Notes: generated from the letters alone by a model not told the origin. A stretch of 64,000 nt of DNA from an uncultured Alphaproteobacteria bacterium (GCA_951812805.1 CATOSZ010000002.1:124001-188000), one strand, 5' to 3'. Positions 8,175 to 17,026 are shown, counted from the first letter of the stretch. Made by a program: numbers and translations.

Positions 8175-9563
8175 ATGACGACGGCGCGGGATGTCACTCT
8201 TTTCGCCGCCGCCGCCCTGCTGCCGGAGGGCTGGCGGCGCGATGTCCGCATCCAGATCCGTGGCGATGGCCGCTTCGGCGGGATCGAGGCCGGCGTGGCG
8301 CGCCGCGCCGGCGATGTTCGTCTCGCCGGGCGGGCGGCGATCCCGGCGCTGGCCAATCTGCATTCCCACGCCCACCAACGCGCCATGGCCGGCCGAACCG
8401 AGCGGCGCGGCGCCGTCGGCGAGGACGACTTCTGGTCCTGGCGCCGGGTGATGTATGCCCTGCTGGCCGACATCGGGCCGGACGAGCTCATGGCCATCGC
8501 CGCCTTCGCCTACAAGGAGATGTTGGAGGCCGGCTTCGCCGCCGTCGGCGAATTCCACTATCTGCACCACGCGCCCGACGGCCGCGCTTACGCGGCCCCG
8601 GCCGAGATGTGTAGCCGGATCGCCGAGGCCGCGGCGCTGAGCGGCATCGGCCTCACGCTGCTGCCGGTCCGCTATGCCCAAGGCGGCGTCGACGGCCGGC
8701 CCGTCGCCGATACGCAACGCCGTTTCGCGACGGAGGCGGACGGCTTCGACGTCCTGATGGCCGACGCCGCCCGGGCGCTCGGGGTTTTGCCTGCGGATGC
8801 GGTGCTGGGCGTGGCGGCGCATTCGCTACGCGCCGTCGACGCGGGCGCGCTGGACCGGCTCGTCGTCGGCTACGGCGCCGGGCCGATCCATATCCACGTC
8901 GCCGAACAGCCGGCGGAGGTGGCGGAGGTGCAGGCCGCCCTCGGCGCCCGGCCGGTCGAATGGTTGCTGGCGAACGCCGATGTCGACGCGCGCTGGTGCC
9001 TGGTGCACGCGACGCACATGACGGCGTCGGAGACCCGGGCGCTCGCCGCATCGGGTGCCGTCGCCGGACTTTGCCCGATCACCGAAGCCAACCTCGGCGA
9101 CGGCATCTTCCCGGCCGACCGCTTTCGTGCGGCCGGCGGTCGCTTCGGCATCGGCAGCGACAGCAACGTCGCGATCTCGGCGACGGCGGAGCTTCGGATG
9201 CTGGAGTATGGCCAACGCCTTCGGGACGGTGCCCGCGCCGTGCTCACGGATCCGGGCGGGCAAACCGGCCTATCCCTCTACCTCGACGCGGCGGCGGGCG
9301 GCGCCCGGGCGCTCGGCCGCGGCGAAGGACGGATCGAGACTGGCGCCTGGGCGGACTTGGCGTCGCTGGACCTGGACGCAACGTCCTTCGTCGCCACCAA
9401 CCCTGCCGAATGGCTGGACGTCTGGATCTTCGCCGCCGGCAATCGCGGTGTCGTCCGCGACGTCTGGTCGGCCGGCCGCCATGTCGTGCGCGACGGGCTG
9501 CACATCGCCGCCCGCGAGATCGACGAAGACTACCGGCAGGCGATGCGGCGGCTGTTCACTTAG
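8175..9563 (+). CDS. hutF: Formimidoylglutamate deiminase
   Basis: HutF hydrolyses N-formimino-L-glutamate to N-formylglutamate and ammonia in the five-step histidine degradation pathway. The 462-residue amidohydrolase shows metal-binding motifs HSHAH (LANLHSHAHQRAM), HIHVAEQ, a VHATHMT histidine and the aspartate in GIGSDSNVAIS, all in order. ALLPEGWRRDV at the N-terminus and EFHYLHHAPDG are typical of HutF rather than guanine deaminase. An ATG 15 bp upstream is also possible. No other hut gene is visible in the window, so it is separated from its pathway partners. Confidence 0.88.
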   Translation: MTTARDVTLFAAAALLPEGWRRDVRIQIRGDGRFGGIEAGVARRAGDVRLAGRAAIPALANLHSHAHQRAMAGRTERRGAVGEDDFWSWRRVMYALLADIGPDELMAIAAFAYKEMLEAGFAAVGEFHYLHHAPDGRAYAAPAEMCSRIAEAAALSGIGLTLLPVRYAQGGVDGRPVADTQRRFATEADGFDVLMADAARALGVLPADAVLGVAAHSLRAVDAGALDRLVVGYGAGPIHIHVAEQPAEVAEVQAALGARPVEWLLANADVDARWCLVHATHMTASETRALAASGAVAGLCPITEANLGDGIFPADRFRAAGGRFGIGSDSNVAISATAELRMLEYGQRLRDGARAVLTDPGGQTGLSLYLDAAAGGARALGRGEGRIETGAWADLASLDLDATSFVATNPAEWLDVWIFAAGNRGVVRDVWSAGRHVVRDGLHIAAREIDEDYRQAMRRLFT

Positions 9564-9569
9564 GTGAGA

Positions 9570-11120
9570 CTATACGATCCTGCTGTCCCGCTTGCCCCAG
9601 TAGCGGTCCTTCAACAACCGCTTGTAGAGCTTGCCGGTTTCCAGCCGTGGCAACGCGGCTTCGAAGTCGAGGGAGCGCGGCACCTTGTAGGCGGCGAGAT
9701 GGGCCCGGGCGTGTTCGATCAGCGTTTCCGCGAGTTCGGGCGAGGGTGTGATGCCCGGTGCCAGTTCGACGACCGCCTTGACCTCTTCACCGAACTCCGC
9801 GTGCGGGACGCCGAAGACGGCGACATCGCCGACCTCGGGGTGCAGGATCAGGCAATCCTCGATCTCCTGGGGATAGATGTTGACCCCGCCGGAGATGATC
9901 ATGAAGGATTCCCGGTCGGTCAGGTAGAGAAAGCCCTCCTCGTCGAGATAGCCGACGTCGCCGAGCTTGGTCCAGAACGGCTCCCTCGGATGGCGCGATT
10001 GCGCGGTCTTCTCGGGATCGTTGTGGTATTCGAACGGCGCCTCGTCGCGCTCGAAATAGATCAGGCCCGGCTCGCCCGCCGGCAGCTCCCGCCCCGCTTC
10101 GTCGCAGATATGCAGCGTGCCGAGTTGCGCCCGACCGACGGTGCCCGGGTGCGATAGCCAGTCGGCGCTGTTGCAATAGGTCAGGCCGTTGCGCTCGGTC
10201 CCGCCGTAATATTCGTGCAGGATCGGGCCCCACCAATCGATCATTTGCCGCTTGACCTCCAGCGGGCAGGGCGCTGCGGCATGCACCGCGACCCGGTGGC
10301 TGGAGAGGTCGTGTGCGGTGCGCGCCGCCGGCGGCAGCTTCAGCATGCGCACGAACATGGTCGGCACCCACTGGCTGTGGGTGGCGCGGTGACGCTCGAT
10401 CAGGGCCAGCGCCTGGGCGGCATCGAAGCGTTCCATGATCACATTGGTGCCGCCGTGGCTGTGCACGGCGGCCGTGAAGGCGAGCGGGGCGGCGTGATAG
10501 AGCGGGGCCGGCGAGAGGTAGATCGTCTCGCGGTCGACCCCGTAGACGGTGCCGACCAGTTCGTCGAGGGGCGAAAGCGCCCTGAACGCGAGGCCGGACA
10601 ATGGCCGCTTGATGCCTTTCGGCCGGCCGGTAGTGCCCGAGGAATAGTTCATGAAATCGCCGAGCCGCTCGTCGGGGGCCGCCTCGGCCGGGGCGGCGGC
10701 GAGCGCCGGTTCATAGGCCTCGAACCCTGCGACCGGCCCGTCGACAGCGAGGCGGAGCGAGCATGCCGGCATCGCGTCGCGCATCGCTTCCGCCACCGGC
10801 CCCAATGCCGCGGAGGTGACCAGCGCCTTGGCGCCCGAATCCGCCACGATATAGGCCGCCTCCTCCGCGGTCAGGTACTTGTTGACCGCCGTCAGGTACA
10901 TGCCGGAGCGCAGCGCCGCCCAATAGACCTCGTGGTAGCGGATGTTGTTTTCCATGAAGAGGGCGACGACGTCGCCGCCCACCAGGCCCTGGGCGCGGAA
11001 CAGGTTGGCGAGGCGGCGGCTGCGCTCGTCCAGCTCGCCATAGGACAGCCGTTGGCCCGAGCCGGCCATGATCGTCGCGATGGCGCCCGGGCGTGCCCGG
11101 GCCTGCGCTGCCAGCGGCAT
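9570..11120 (-). CDS. AMP-dependent acyl-CoA synthetase
   Basis: This 516-residue ANL-superfamily enzyme activates a carboxylic acid to its acyl-CoA through an acyl-AMP. The phosphate-binding loop NYSSGTTGRPKG is at residues 158-169. The central YYGGTERNG motif, TGDxG-like LGDVGYL and the hinge LTDRESFMIISGGVNIYPQEIE follow, then the C-terminal GKLYKR catalytic lysine region. The substrate is not evident. It is the last gene of the selenoprotein-headed operon, 15 bp after the cupin gene, so it probably activates an intermediate handled by the CoA-transferase upstream. It converges on hutF with a 6-bp gap. Confidence 0.88.
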   Translation of the reverse strand: MPLAAQARARPGAIATIMAGSGQRLSYGELDERSRRLANLFRAQGLVGGDVVALFMENNIRYHEVYWAALRSGMYLTAVNKYLTAEEAAYIVADSGAKALVTSAALGPVAEAMRDAMPACSLRLAVDGPVAGFEAYEPALAAAPAEAAPDERLGDFMNYSSGTTGRPKGIKRPLSGLAFRALSPLDELVGTVYGVDRETIYLSPAPLYHAAPLAFTAAVHSHGGTNVIMERFDAAQALALIERHRATHSQWVPTMFVRMLKLPPAARTAHDLSSHRVAVHAAAPCPLEVKRQMIDWWGPILHEYYGGTERNGLTYCNSADWLSHPGTVGRAQLGTLHICDEAGRELPAGEPGLIYFERDEAPFEYHNDPEKTAQSRHPREPFWTKLGDVGYLDEEGFLYLTDRESFMIISGGVNIYPQEIEDCLILHPEVGDVAVFGVPHAEFGEEVKAVVELAPGITPSPELAETLIEHARAHLAAYKVPRSLDFEAALPRLETGKLYKRLLKDRYWGKRDSRIV

Positions 11121-11135
11121 GGCCGAGGCTCGCCG

Positions 11136-11705
11136 CTAGGTCAGCGGCGCCTTGTCGGCCGCGGAGGCGCGCTGTGCCAGGCCTTCGTATTGGGACCAGT
11201 CGAGCGGCTGTTCGGCGAGGCTGTCCGGGTCCCACATCGCCCGTTCCACGCCGAGCACGTTAGCGCCGTAGACGTGCAGGCCGATCGCCGGCTCGTCGCC
11301 CAGGCATTCGGCGACATGAACGGCGTCGGCCGGCATGAACAGGACCGAGCCGGCGGTGAGCTCGATCGAGCGCTCGTAACTGAGCGTGCCGTCCTCGCCC
11401 CGGGTGTAGAGGGAATTCTTTTCCGCGCCCGAGAGCACCAGGATCGCCGCCCAGGTGCCGTGGTTGTGCGGTGGCGTGCGCCGCCCGTCGGGAAAGCGGA
11501 CCTTCAGCAGACTGAGGTTGGGCGCGCGATAAAAGGCCTGCAAGGCGTTGCCGCCGGACCCGGTGAGATAGTCGAGCGCGCCGGCGACGCCGTCGAGATC
11601 GTCCTTCAGCTCGTTCATCACGCTCACCGCCGCCTTGTGGGCGTATTTCTCGTCCTCGCCGGCAACCGCCGTCAGGAACCGCGCGGTCAGGTCCGCCACG
11701 TTCAT
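11136..11705 (-). CDS. Cysteine dioxygenase-like cupin protein
   Basis: The roughly 189-residue double-stranded beta-helix protein is of the cysteine-dioxygenase type. The metal site is visible as PPHNHGTWAAILVLSG (two His), with a later His in MPADAVHVAECLG. Related enzymes use Fe(II) and O2 to oxidise a thiol to a sulfinate. The start at 11705 is preferred because AGGGAG lies eight bases before it; an ATG six bases earlier is too close to that site. It lies 12 bp after the TauD-like gene within the five-gene operon. The neighbouring dioxygenase and Sec protein suggest sulfur or amine chemistry, but the substrate is unknown. Confidence 0.78.
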   Translation of the reverse strand: MNVADLTARFLTAVAGEDEKYAHKAAVSVMNELKDDLDGVAGALDYLTGSGGNALQAFYRAPNLSLLKVRFPDGRRTPPHNHGTWAAILVLSGAEKNSLYTRGEDGTLSYERSIELTAGSVLFMPADAVHVAECLGDEPAIGLHVYGANVLGVERAMWDPDSLAEQPLDWSQYEGLAQRASAADKAPLT

Positions 11706-11717
11706 GTCCATTACTCC

Positions 11718-12596
11718 CTATTCGATCTCGTATTCAATGTCGTCCGCGCCCATCACCGTCAGGCGCCACAGCAGCCGGCGTTCGGCCGGCCAATGATAGT
11801 CGAAGGTGGCGAGATGCTGAACCGCGCCGTTGTCCCAGATGACCACGTCGTCGACCCGCCAGTCGTGGCGCAGGCGAAACGCGTCCTGCTGGATGAATTC
11901 GGCGAGTTCGGCGATCAGCGCCAGGGCCTCGTCGTCGCCCAGGCCGGGAACGGCGATGCACTCGCCGGTGTTGACGAACAGCGCCATCGCGCCCGAATGC
12001 GGGTTCACCCGGGCCAGCGGATGGGCAACGTCTGGCAACGCCTTGCGTTCCGCATCGAAATTCACCGAGCGGCCGGTGCCGGCGCGCCGTCCATAGACGT
12101 TGTGCACCGCCTCCAGTCCGGTGATGCGCGCACGGGTCGCGGCCGGCAGCGCGGCATGGGCGGCGACGGCACTGGCGAAGTTGGTGGCGCCGAGGGTCAC
12201 GCCGTCGCGCACCGGGACCTCGCGGGCATAGAGCAGCGTGGCGCGCGGCGGCACGGCCGTGAAGGACATGTCGGAATGCCAGACCGAGCCGGCGTCGCCA
12301 TGGCCGATGTCCCGGCCGTCGTGCTTGATGTTGGAAACCCGCATGATTTCAGGGAAGCCGTCGGGGCTCCAGTCCGGGCGGGGCGGGATCGCCGGTCGCA
12401 CGCTGCCGAAGTTACGCGCGAAGGCGATGTACGCGGCCTCGTCCAGCCGCTGGCCCGGAAAGCAGAGGACCGAACGCTCGTCGAGCAGGGCGTCCAGCGC
12501 CGCGCGTGCCGCGCCCGTCAGCGGTCGGGCCAGGTCGATGCCCGTCACCTCGGCGCCGATGACGGCGTCGGTGAGATGGACGTCGAAGTCCGCCAT
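11718..12596 (-). CDS. TauD/TfdA-family 2-oxoglutarate-dependent dioxygenase
   Basis: This 292-residue Fe(II)/2-oxoglutarate oxygenase has the HxD metal motif in VWHSDMSF. The distal His is in GAVQHLATFDYHW, with an Arg for 2-oxoglutarate shortly after (ERRLLWRL). The family hydroxylates carbons next to sulfonate, amine or aryloxy groups so that they are released, as in taurine, 2,4-D or gamma-butyrobetaine metabolism. The ATG comes one base after the stop of the CoA-transferase gene, so translation is probably coupled. It is the third gene of the selenoprotein operon. Confidence 0.87.
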   Translation of the reverse strand: MADFDVHLTDAVIGAEVTGIDLARPLTGAARAALDALLDERSVLCFPGQRLDEAAYIAFARNFGSVRPAIPPRPDWSPDGFPEIMRVSNIKHDGRDIGHGDAGSVWHSDMSFTAVPPRATLLYAREVPVRDGVTLGATNFASAVAAHAALPAATRARITGLEAVHNVYGRRAGTGRSVNFDAERKALPDVAHPLARVNPHSGAMALFVNTGECIAVPGLGDDEALALIAELAEFIQQDAFRLRHDWRVDDVVIWDNGAVQHLATFDYHWPAERRLLWRLTVMGADDIEYEIE

Positions 12597-12597
12597 G

Positions 12598-13830
12598 TCA
12601 GATCACGCCGTCGGCCTTCAGCTGGGCCAGCTCGGCGTCCGACTTGTCCAGCAGGCCGCGATAGACCTCGTCGTTGTGTGCGCCCAGCTGCGGCCCGGCA
12701 TGGGTAATGCGGCCGGGCGTGGCGGTGAGCTTGGGCACGACCGCCGGCATCGCGATCTCGCCCCGCTCCGCGTCCGCCACCCGGGCGATGTTCTCGCGTG
12801 CGGCATAATGCGGGTCCTCGGCGATATCGGCCGCGGTATAGATGCCGCCGAAGGGGACGTTGGCGCCGACGAGGCGTTCCTCGATCTCGGTGAAATCACG
12901 CGCCTTGATCCACTCGGCCAGCAGGGCCTCGAGTTCGTCCGCCCGTTCAATTCGCTGCGCGCTTTTGGCGTAGCGCGGATCGCTCACCAGCTCGCCCCGG
13001 TCCATGGCGTTGGCCAGGCGCTCGAACACCTTGTCGCCGCCGGCCGCGATCTGCACCAGCCGGCCATCGCGGGTCTCGAAGGTGCCGGCCGGCGAAAAGG
13101 TCGGGTTGCGGTTGCCGATCCGCTCGCGGATGGCGCCGTCGGCGACGAAGGCCGAGATCATGTCGGCGGTGATGCGGAAGCTCGGCTCATAGAGCGCCAG
13201 GTCGATCATCTGTCCGCCGCCCTCGCCGTCGGCCCCGCCGCCCATGTCGCGCTGATAGAGCGCCAGCATGACGGCCAGCGCGCCGAAGCTGCCGGTGCTG
13301 TAGTCGGCGGTGGGAAAGGCCGGGCGCACCGGATAGCGATCCGGGAAACCGGTCGGATACATGTAGCCGGAAAAGCCGAGCGCGATGCGGTCGTAGCCCG
13401 CCCGCTTGGCATAGGGCCCGACCTGGCCGTAGCCGGAGACGCGGCACATGATCAGCCTGGGATTGATCACCCTGAGATCGTCCCAGCCGAGGCCCCAACG
13501 CTCCAGCGTGCCGGGGGTGAAGTTCTCCATCACCACGTCGGCGGTGGCGACCAGCTCCTTCAGCACCGCCTGGCCGGCGGGAACCCGCAGGTTGAGCGTG
13601 ACCGACTTCTTGTTACGCCCTTCCACCAGCCAGTTGCCGGAGCGGTTGGCGACCCCGTCGCGCGGCGTGCCACGCAGGGCGTCGCCGGTGCCCGGCTGCT
13701 CGACCTTGATGATCTCGGCGCCGAAATCGCCCAGCAGCGTCGCGCCGAACGGCCCGGCGATGAGCGAGCCGATGTCGAGAACGCGGATCCCGTCGAGCGG
13801 CAGTCGGGGCGTGCCGTCGGCCGCGCTCAC
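12598..13830 (-). CDS. CaiB/BaiF-family (class III) CoA-transferase
   Basis: The 410-residue formyl-CoA-transferase-fold enzyme opens with GIRVLDIGSLIAGPFGATLLGDFGAEIIKVEQPG, the family signature. The conserved NKKSVTLNLR, DVVMENFTPG and GYGQVGPYAKRAGYD segments follow. It would exchange CoA between organic acids through an aspartyl-CoA intermediate. The start codon is GTG and overlaps the stop of the upstream selenoprotein gene (GTGA), a sign of translational coupling. It is the second gene of the operon. The same-family gene at 15.8-17.0 kb is a separate paralogue. Confidence 0.9.
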   Translation of the reverse strand: MSAADGTPRLPLDGIRVLDIGSLIAGPFGATLLGDFGAEIIKVEQPGTGDALRGTPRDGVANRSGNWLVEGRNKKSVTLNLRVPAGQAVLKELVATADVVMENFTPGTLERWGLGWDDLRVINPRLIMCRVSGYGQVGPYAKRAGYDRIALGFSGYMYPTGFPDRYPVRPAFPTADYSTGSFGALAVMLALYQRDMGGGADGEGGGQMIDLALYEPSFRITADMISAFVADGAIRERIGNRNPTFSPAGTFETRDGRLVQIAAGGDKVFERLANAMDRGELVSDPRYAKSAQRIERADELEALLAEWIKARDFTEIEERLVGANVPFGGIYTAADIAEDPHYAARENIARVADAERGEIAMPAVVPKLTATPGRITHAGPQLGAHNDEVYRGLLDKSDAELAQLKADGVI

Positions 13831-14780
13831 TCCGCCGCGCCCACCTTCAGGCCGGCATCGGCACGGACCTGGCGGGCGATCTCCTTGTCGCGGGCGAAGC
13901 GGGCCCGGCGTTCCGCCAGTTCTTCCTCACTCATCCGCTCGACGTTGGAGAAGTCGAGCTTCCAGGTCGGATCGTCCGACCAGTGCAGCGGCGACTGCAT
14001 CGTGGTGCGCGGCCCGACGGCCGATTCCAGCAGATCCAGCGCCAGCGCCAGGGTTTGCGCCTGCGATGCCCGATCATTCGGCCGCCCGGCTGAGTTGCCG
14101 AGCGGGAAGTCCGAGAACAGGAACCGCGGCACGCCGACATGTTCGACGATGTCCTTGGCGCAGCCCATGACCACCGTGGGGATGACGTTCGCCTCGAGAT
14201 GCCGTGCAACCAGACTCACGGTCTGGTGACACACGGGTCAATTGGCGACGATGATGGCGGCGTCGCTGCCGTCTTCGCGGATATGCGCCAGGATGTCGAC
14301 GCAGTCCTGCTCGATCGTCGTCTGCTGACTGCGGTTGGTCGGCGCGCCGATGAAGCGCGGCGCCAACTCGCCGATCCGACCCGAGGCTTCACTCGCCTGC
14401 AACGCAGGCAGCGGGAACCAGGTCCCCATGTCCTCCGCCGTCGTGTAGTTGCGGTCGATGCCGAGATGGGAGATGCGGACGTCCGGGTCCGCGTCGATCT
14501 CACCGGTATAGACCTTGTAGAACTTGGCGGCGGAATTGTAGGGCGCGCCCGGGCCCTGATCGCCCTTGTCTTCCCGGTAGGGGGCCGCCGTGGTGATCAG
14601 CGATACCCGGCTTTCCGCCAGCGGCTTGGCCAGCGGCTGGAACGGCACGTCTTCATACTGCGCCCAGCGATAGGGGTTGTCGTAGCCGAGCGCCAGGTAA
14701 TAGCTGGTGATCCGGTGCAGGTACGGGACCGGCCGGTCATGCGGGACGGCGAAGTCCAGCGTGTCCATCTTGGTGTCCAT
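13827..14780 (-). CDS. GrdB-like selenoprotein (in-frame UGA read as Sec)
   Basis: This is one continuous reading frame of 317 codons interrupted only by TGA at 14238-14240 (codon 181). The reading across the stop is IIVAN-U-PVCHQTVSLVARHLE. That is the conserved redox loop of the glycine/sarcosine/betaine reductase selenoprotein B family, with Sec two residues before the Val-Cys pair. Homology-type sequence continues unbroken on both sides with no change of frame. A SECIS-like hairpin lies at the right distance after the TGA. The start is the ATG with AGGAAA about ten bases upstream. The gene heads a five-gene operon whose next start codon overlaps its stop. A standard caller would split it into two hypothetical proteins or a pseudogene. 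Biochemical role unknown; a thiol/selenol redox step is inferred. Confidence 0.8.
14207..14228 (-). promoter_or_regulatory. SECIS-like hairpin for UGA decoding
   Basis: On the minus strand, ACCAGAC (14227-14221) pairs perfectly with GTCTGGT (14215-14209), closing a five-base loop CGTGA. The loop G is its second base, and 18 nt separate it from the UGA. A short stem with a G at the start of the apical loop, 16-37 nt after the UGA, is what bacterial SelB-binding SECIS elements look like. The hairpin is inside the coding region, as required in bacteria. Confidence 0.7.
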
Positions 14781-14931
14781 GGCTGAGGTCTTTCCTGTTG
14801 TGACCGCTGGGGCGAACCTATCCGCCCACCGGGTCCCGGGGCAAGCGGCGCGACGGTTCTCGAAGACGACGCGTTGCCGCGTCCGTGCTGCTATAGGTGG
14901 CGCCGCGCGAAACCTGAGAGGGAGAACAGCG

Positions 14932-15816
14932 ATGAATCTCGGATATGTCGGCCTGGGCGCCATGGGCGGGGCGTTGGCCCGGCGGTTGATGCTGAGCCGC
15001 GAGCTGCGGGTGCTGGACCTGCGGCCGGAGCGGATGGCCGAGTTCGCCGACCAGGGCGCGATCCCGGCACAGGACGGGGCCGCGCTGGCCCGGGCTTCGG
15101 ACGTCGTATTGCTCTGCGTGCCCCGTTCGGCCGACGTGCGCGCGGCGATCTTCGGCCCCGGCGGCCTGGCGGAGGGGCTGGAGCCCGGCAAGATCCTGAT
15201 CGACCAGACCAGCGGCGATCCCGACGAGACCCGGGCCATGGCGGCGGAACTGGCGGAACGAGGCGTCACCCTGATCGACGCGCCGGTGTCCGGCGGACCG
15301 CGCGGCGCGGACGCCGGCACCATTGCCATCATGGCGGCCGGCCCGCTCGAGGTCTTCGAGACCGTGCGCCCGGTCCTGGAGGCGATCAGCCCGAACGTCT
15401 TTCATTGCGGCGACGTCGGCAACGGCCATGTCTTGAAACTGGTCAACAACACGATCAGCGCCTGCTGCCGCATCGCCACCCTGGAGGCGGTCGCCATGGG
15501 GCGTAAATACGGCCTCTCCCTCGACAAGATGACCGAGGTGATCAACAAGAGCTCCGGGCGCTCCGTCGCCAGCGAACACATGCTTGCGAAGATGTCCGAG
15601 GGTGTGCCGTTCTCCAACTTCGCCATGTCCTTGAGCCTGAAGGACGTCAGCCTGGCGAGCGAGCTCGGCATCAAGTGCGGCGCGCCGATGCTGCTGGCGA
15701 ACCTCACCCGCGGCCTGCTGCAGACCGGTGTGCACGCTTACGGCGAAGAGGTGACCATGGACGAGACGGTGACCTTGATCGAGGCCATGGCGGCGATGCG
15801 CTTCGGCGAGGATTAA
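14932..15816 (+). CDS. 3-hydroxyisobutyrate dehydrogenase-family NAD(P)-dependent dehydrogenase
   Basis: This 294-residue beta-hydroxyacid dehydrogenase starts with MNLGYVGLGAMGG (dinucleotide loop at residues 7-12). It carries the substrate motif DAPVSGGPRGADAGT and the catalytic Lys169 in HVLKLVNNTIS. It would oxidise a beta-hydroxy acid, or reduce a semialdehyde, in the cytoplasm. The start has GAGAGGGAG upstream. It is divergent from the selenoprotein operon across 151 bp, and convergent with the second CoA-transferase, sharing a 4-bp palindromic stop overlap. The position suggests a part in the same catabolic island; the substrate is not determinable. Confidence 0.88.
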   Translation: MNLGYVGLGAMGGALARRLMLSRELRVLDLRPERMAEFADQGAIPAQDGAALARASDVVLLCVPRSADVRAAIFGPGGLAEGLEPGKILIDQTSGDPDETRAMAAELAERGVTLIDAPVSGGPRGADAGTIAIMAAGPLEVFETVRPVLEAISPNVFHCGDVGNGHVLKLVNNTISACCRIATLEAVAMGRKYGLSLDKMTEVINKSSGRSVASEHMLAKMSEGVPFSNFAMSLSLKDVSLASELGIKCGAPMLLANLTRGLLQTGVHAYGEEVTMDETVTLIEAMAAMRFGED

Positions 15817-16997
15817 ATCACCTCGTCGCGGCGCAACGCGTCGATATCGCCCGCCGACATCGCCAGCCAGTCGGCCAGCACGCCGGCGCCGTCGGCGCCC
15901 GGCTCGGCAAACAACGCGACCTCGCCCGCCGGATAGTCGTGCAGGCGGAGCGGTGAGGCCGGCAGAACCACGTCGCCCATGTCGGGATGTGTCCGCCGGT
16001 GCAGCATGCCGCGCGCATGCAGGTGCGGGTCGTTCATCACCTCGTTCAGATCGCGCACCGGGGCCACGGGAATGCGGGCCTCGCGCATGCCCCGGTAGAC
16101 CTCGTCCCGGGTCCGGGTGCCGGTCCAGGCCTCGATCATGGCGTTGACCTCGTCCTCCCGCAGGTGGCGCTTCGGCCCGCTTTCGTAGTCGGGATCGTCG
16201 GCCAGGTCCGCGCGGCCGATCAGGCGCAGCAGGCTCTGCCACTGCGCTTCGGAGACGCACAGCATCGAAACCCAGCCGTCGCGGCATTGGTAGCGCCCGT
16301 ACGGCGCGCTGTTGGCCGCCGACTTCGCGCCCTGGCGCGGCGGCAGCTCGCCGGTCCGCTGGACATGGGAATATTCGCTGGCGAGCGAGAAATACATCGT
16401 CTCCAGCATGGCGATTTCGACCAGGGTGCCGTGTCCCGTGCGCTCCCGGCCCAGCAGCGCGGTCAGCAACGCACCGTAGAGATGGGCACCGCCCATGAAG
16501 TCGCAGATCTGTCCCGCCGCGCGGGCCGGGAGGCCGTCCGCTTCGCCGGTGAGGCCCATGATACCGCAGGCCGCCTGGATCGTGTGGTCCATCGCCAGCT
16601 GGTCCCGGTCCGGCCCGGAGATGCCGTAGCCGGTCGCCGTGCCGTAGATCAGGCGCGGGTTCAGCCCCCGCAACACCTCCCAGCCGAGGCCCAGCCGGTC
16701 CATGGTGCCCGGCGCGAAGTTTTCGATCACCACGTCGGTCTTTTCGGCGAGTGCCAGAAACAGCTCTCGCCCCCGCGCGCCCTTCAGGTCGAGGGTCAGG
16801 CTGCGCTTGTTGCCGTTCAGCATGGCGAAGGCGAGCGGGGTATCGGCGCCGCCACCGCGCCGCGTGCGTTCGCCGCCGATCGGCTCGATCTTCACCACCT
16901 CGGCACCGGCCATCGCCATCAGGTAGGCGGCATAGGGGCCCTGGTAGAACTGCGTCAGGTCGAGGACGCGCACGCCCTCCAGCGGTTTTGCGGTCAT
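15813..16997 (-). CDS. CaiB/BaiF-family CoA-transferase (second copy)
   Basis: The 394-residue class III CoA-transferase starts LEGVRVLDLTQFYQGPYAAYLMAMAGAEVVKIEP. Its DVVIENFAPGTMDRLGLGW and FSLASEYSHVQ segments are typical of the family. It differs clearly from the operon copy at 12.6 kb, so it is a paralogue, not a duplicate. The start is set where the family signature begins; the frame stays open far upstream but matches nothing there. It lies 29 bp downstream of the AhpD-like gene on the same strand, so the two probably form an operon. Confidence 0.9.
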   Translation of the reverse strand: MTAKPLEGVRVLDLTQFYQGPYAAYLMAMAGAEVVKIEPIGGERTRRGGGADTPLAFAMLNGNKRSLTLDLKGARGRELFLALAEKTDVVIENFAPGTMDRLGLGWEVLRGLNPRLIYGTATGYGISGPDRDQLAMDHTIQAACGIMGLTGEADGLPARAAGQICDFMGGAHLYGALLTALLGRERTGHGTLVEIAMLETMYFSLASEYSHVQRTGELPPRQGAKSAANSAPYGRYQCRDGWVSMLCVSEAQWQSLLRLIGRADLADDPDYESGPKRHLREDEVNAMIEAWTGTRTRDEVYRGMREARIPVAPVRDLNEVMNDPHLHARGMLHRRTHPDMGDVVLPASPLRLHDYPAGEVALFAEPGADGAGVLADWLAMSAGDIDALRRDEVI

Positions 16998-17026
16998 GAG
17001 GAGGTTCCGGAATAGGGGTAGAGGGA

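Noticed and set aside
10215-12707. An 830-codon plus-strand frame over the ligase, cupin and dioxygenase genes
   Set aside because: It crosses three well-supported genes on the other strand and shows no domain.
13827-14780. Nonsense-mutated pseudogene reading of the GrdB-like gene
   Set aside because: Only one stop, of type UGA, at the exact Sec position, with a hairpin behind it and an intact coupled operon downstream. Decay would not be so specific. The rejection depends on finding selB/selC in the genome.
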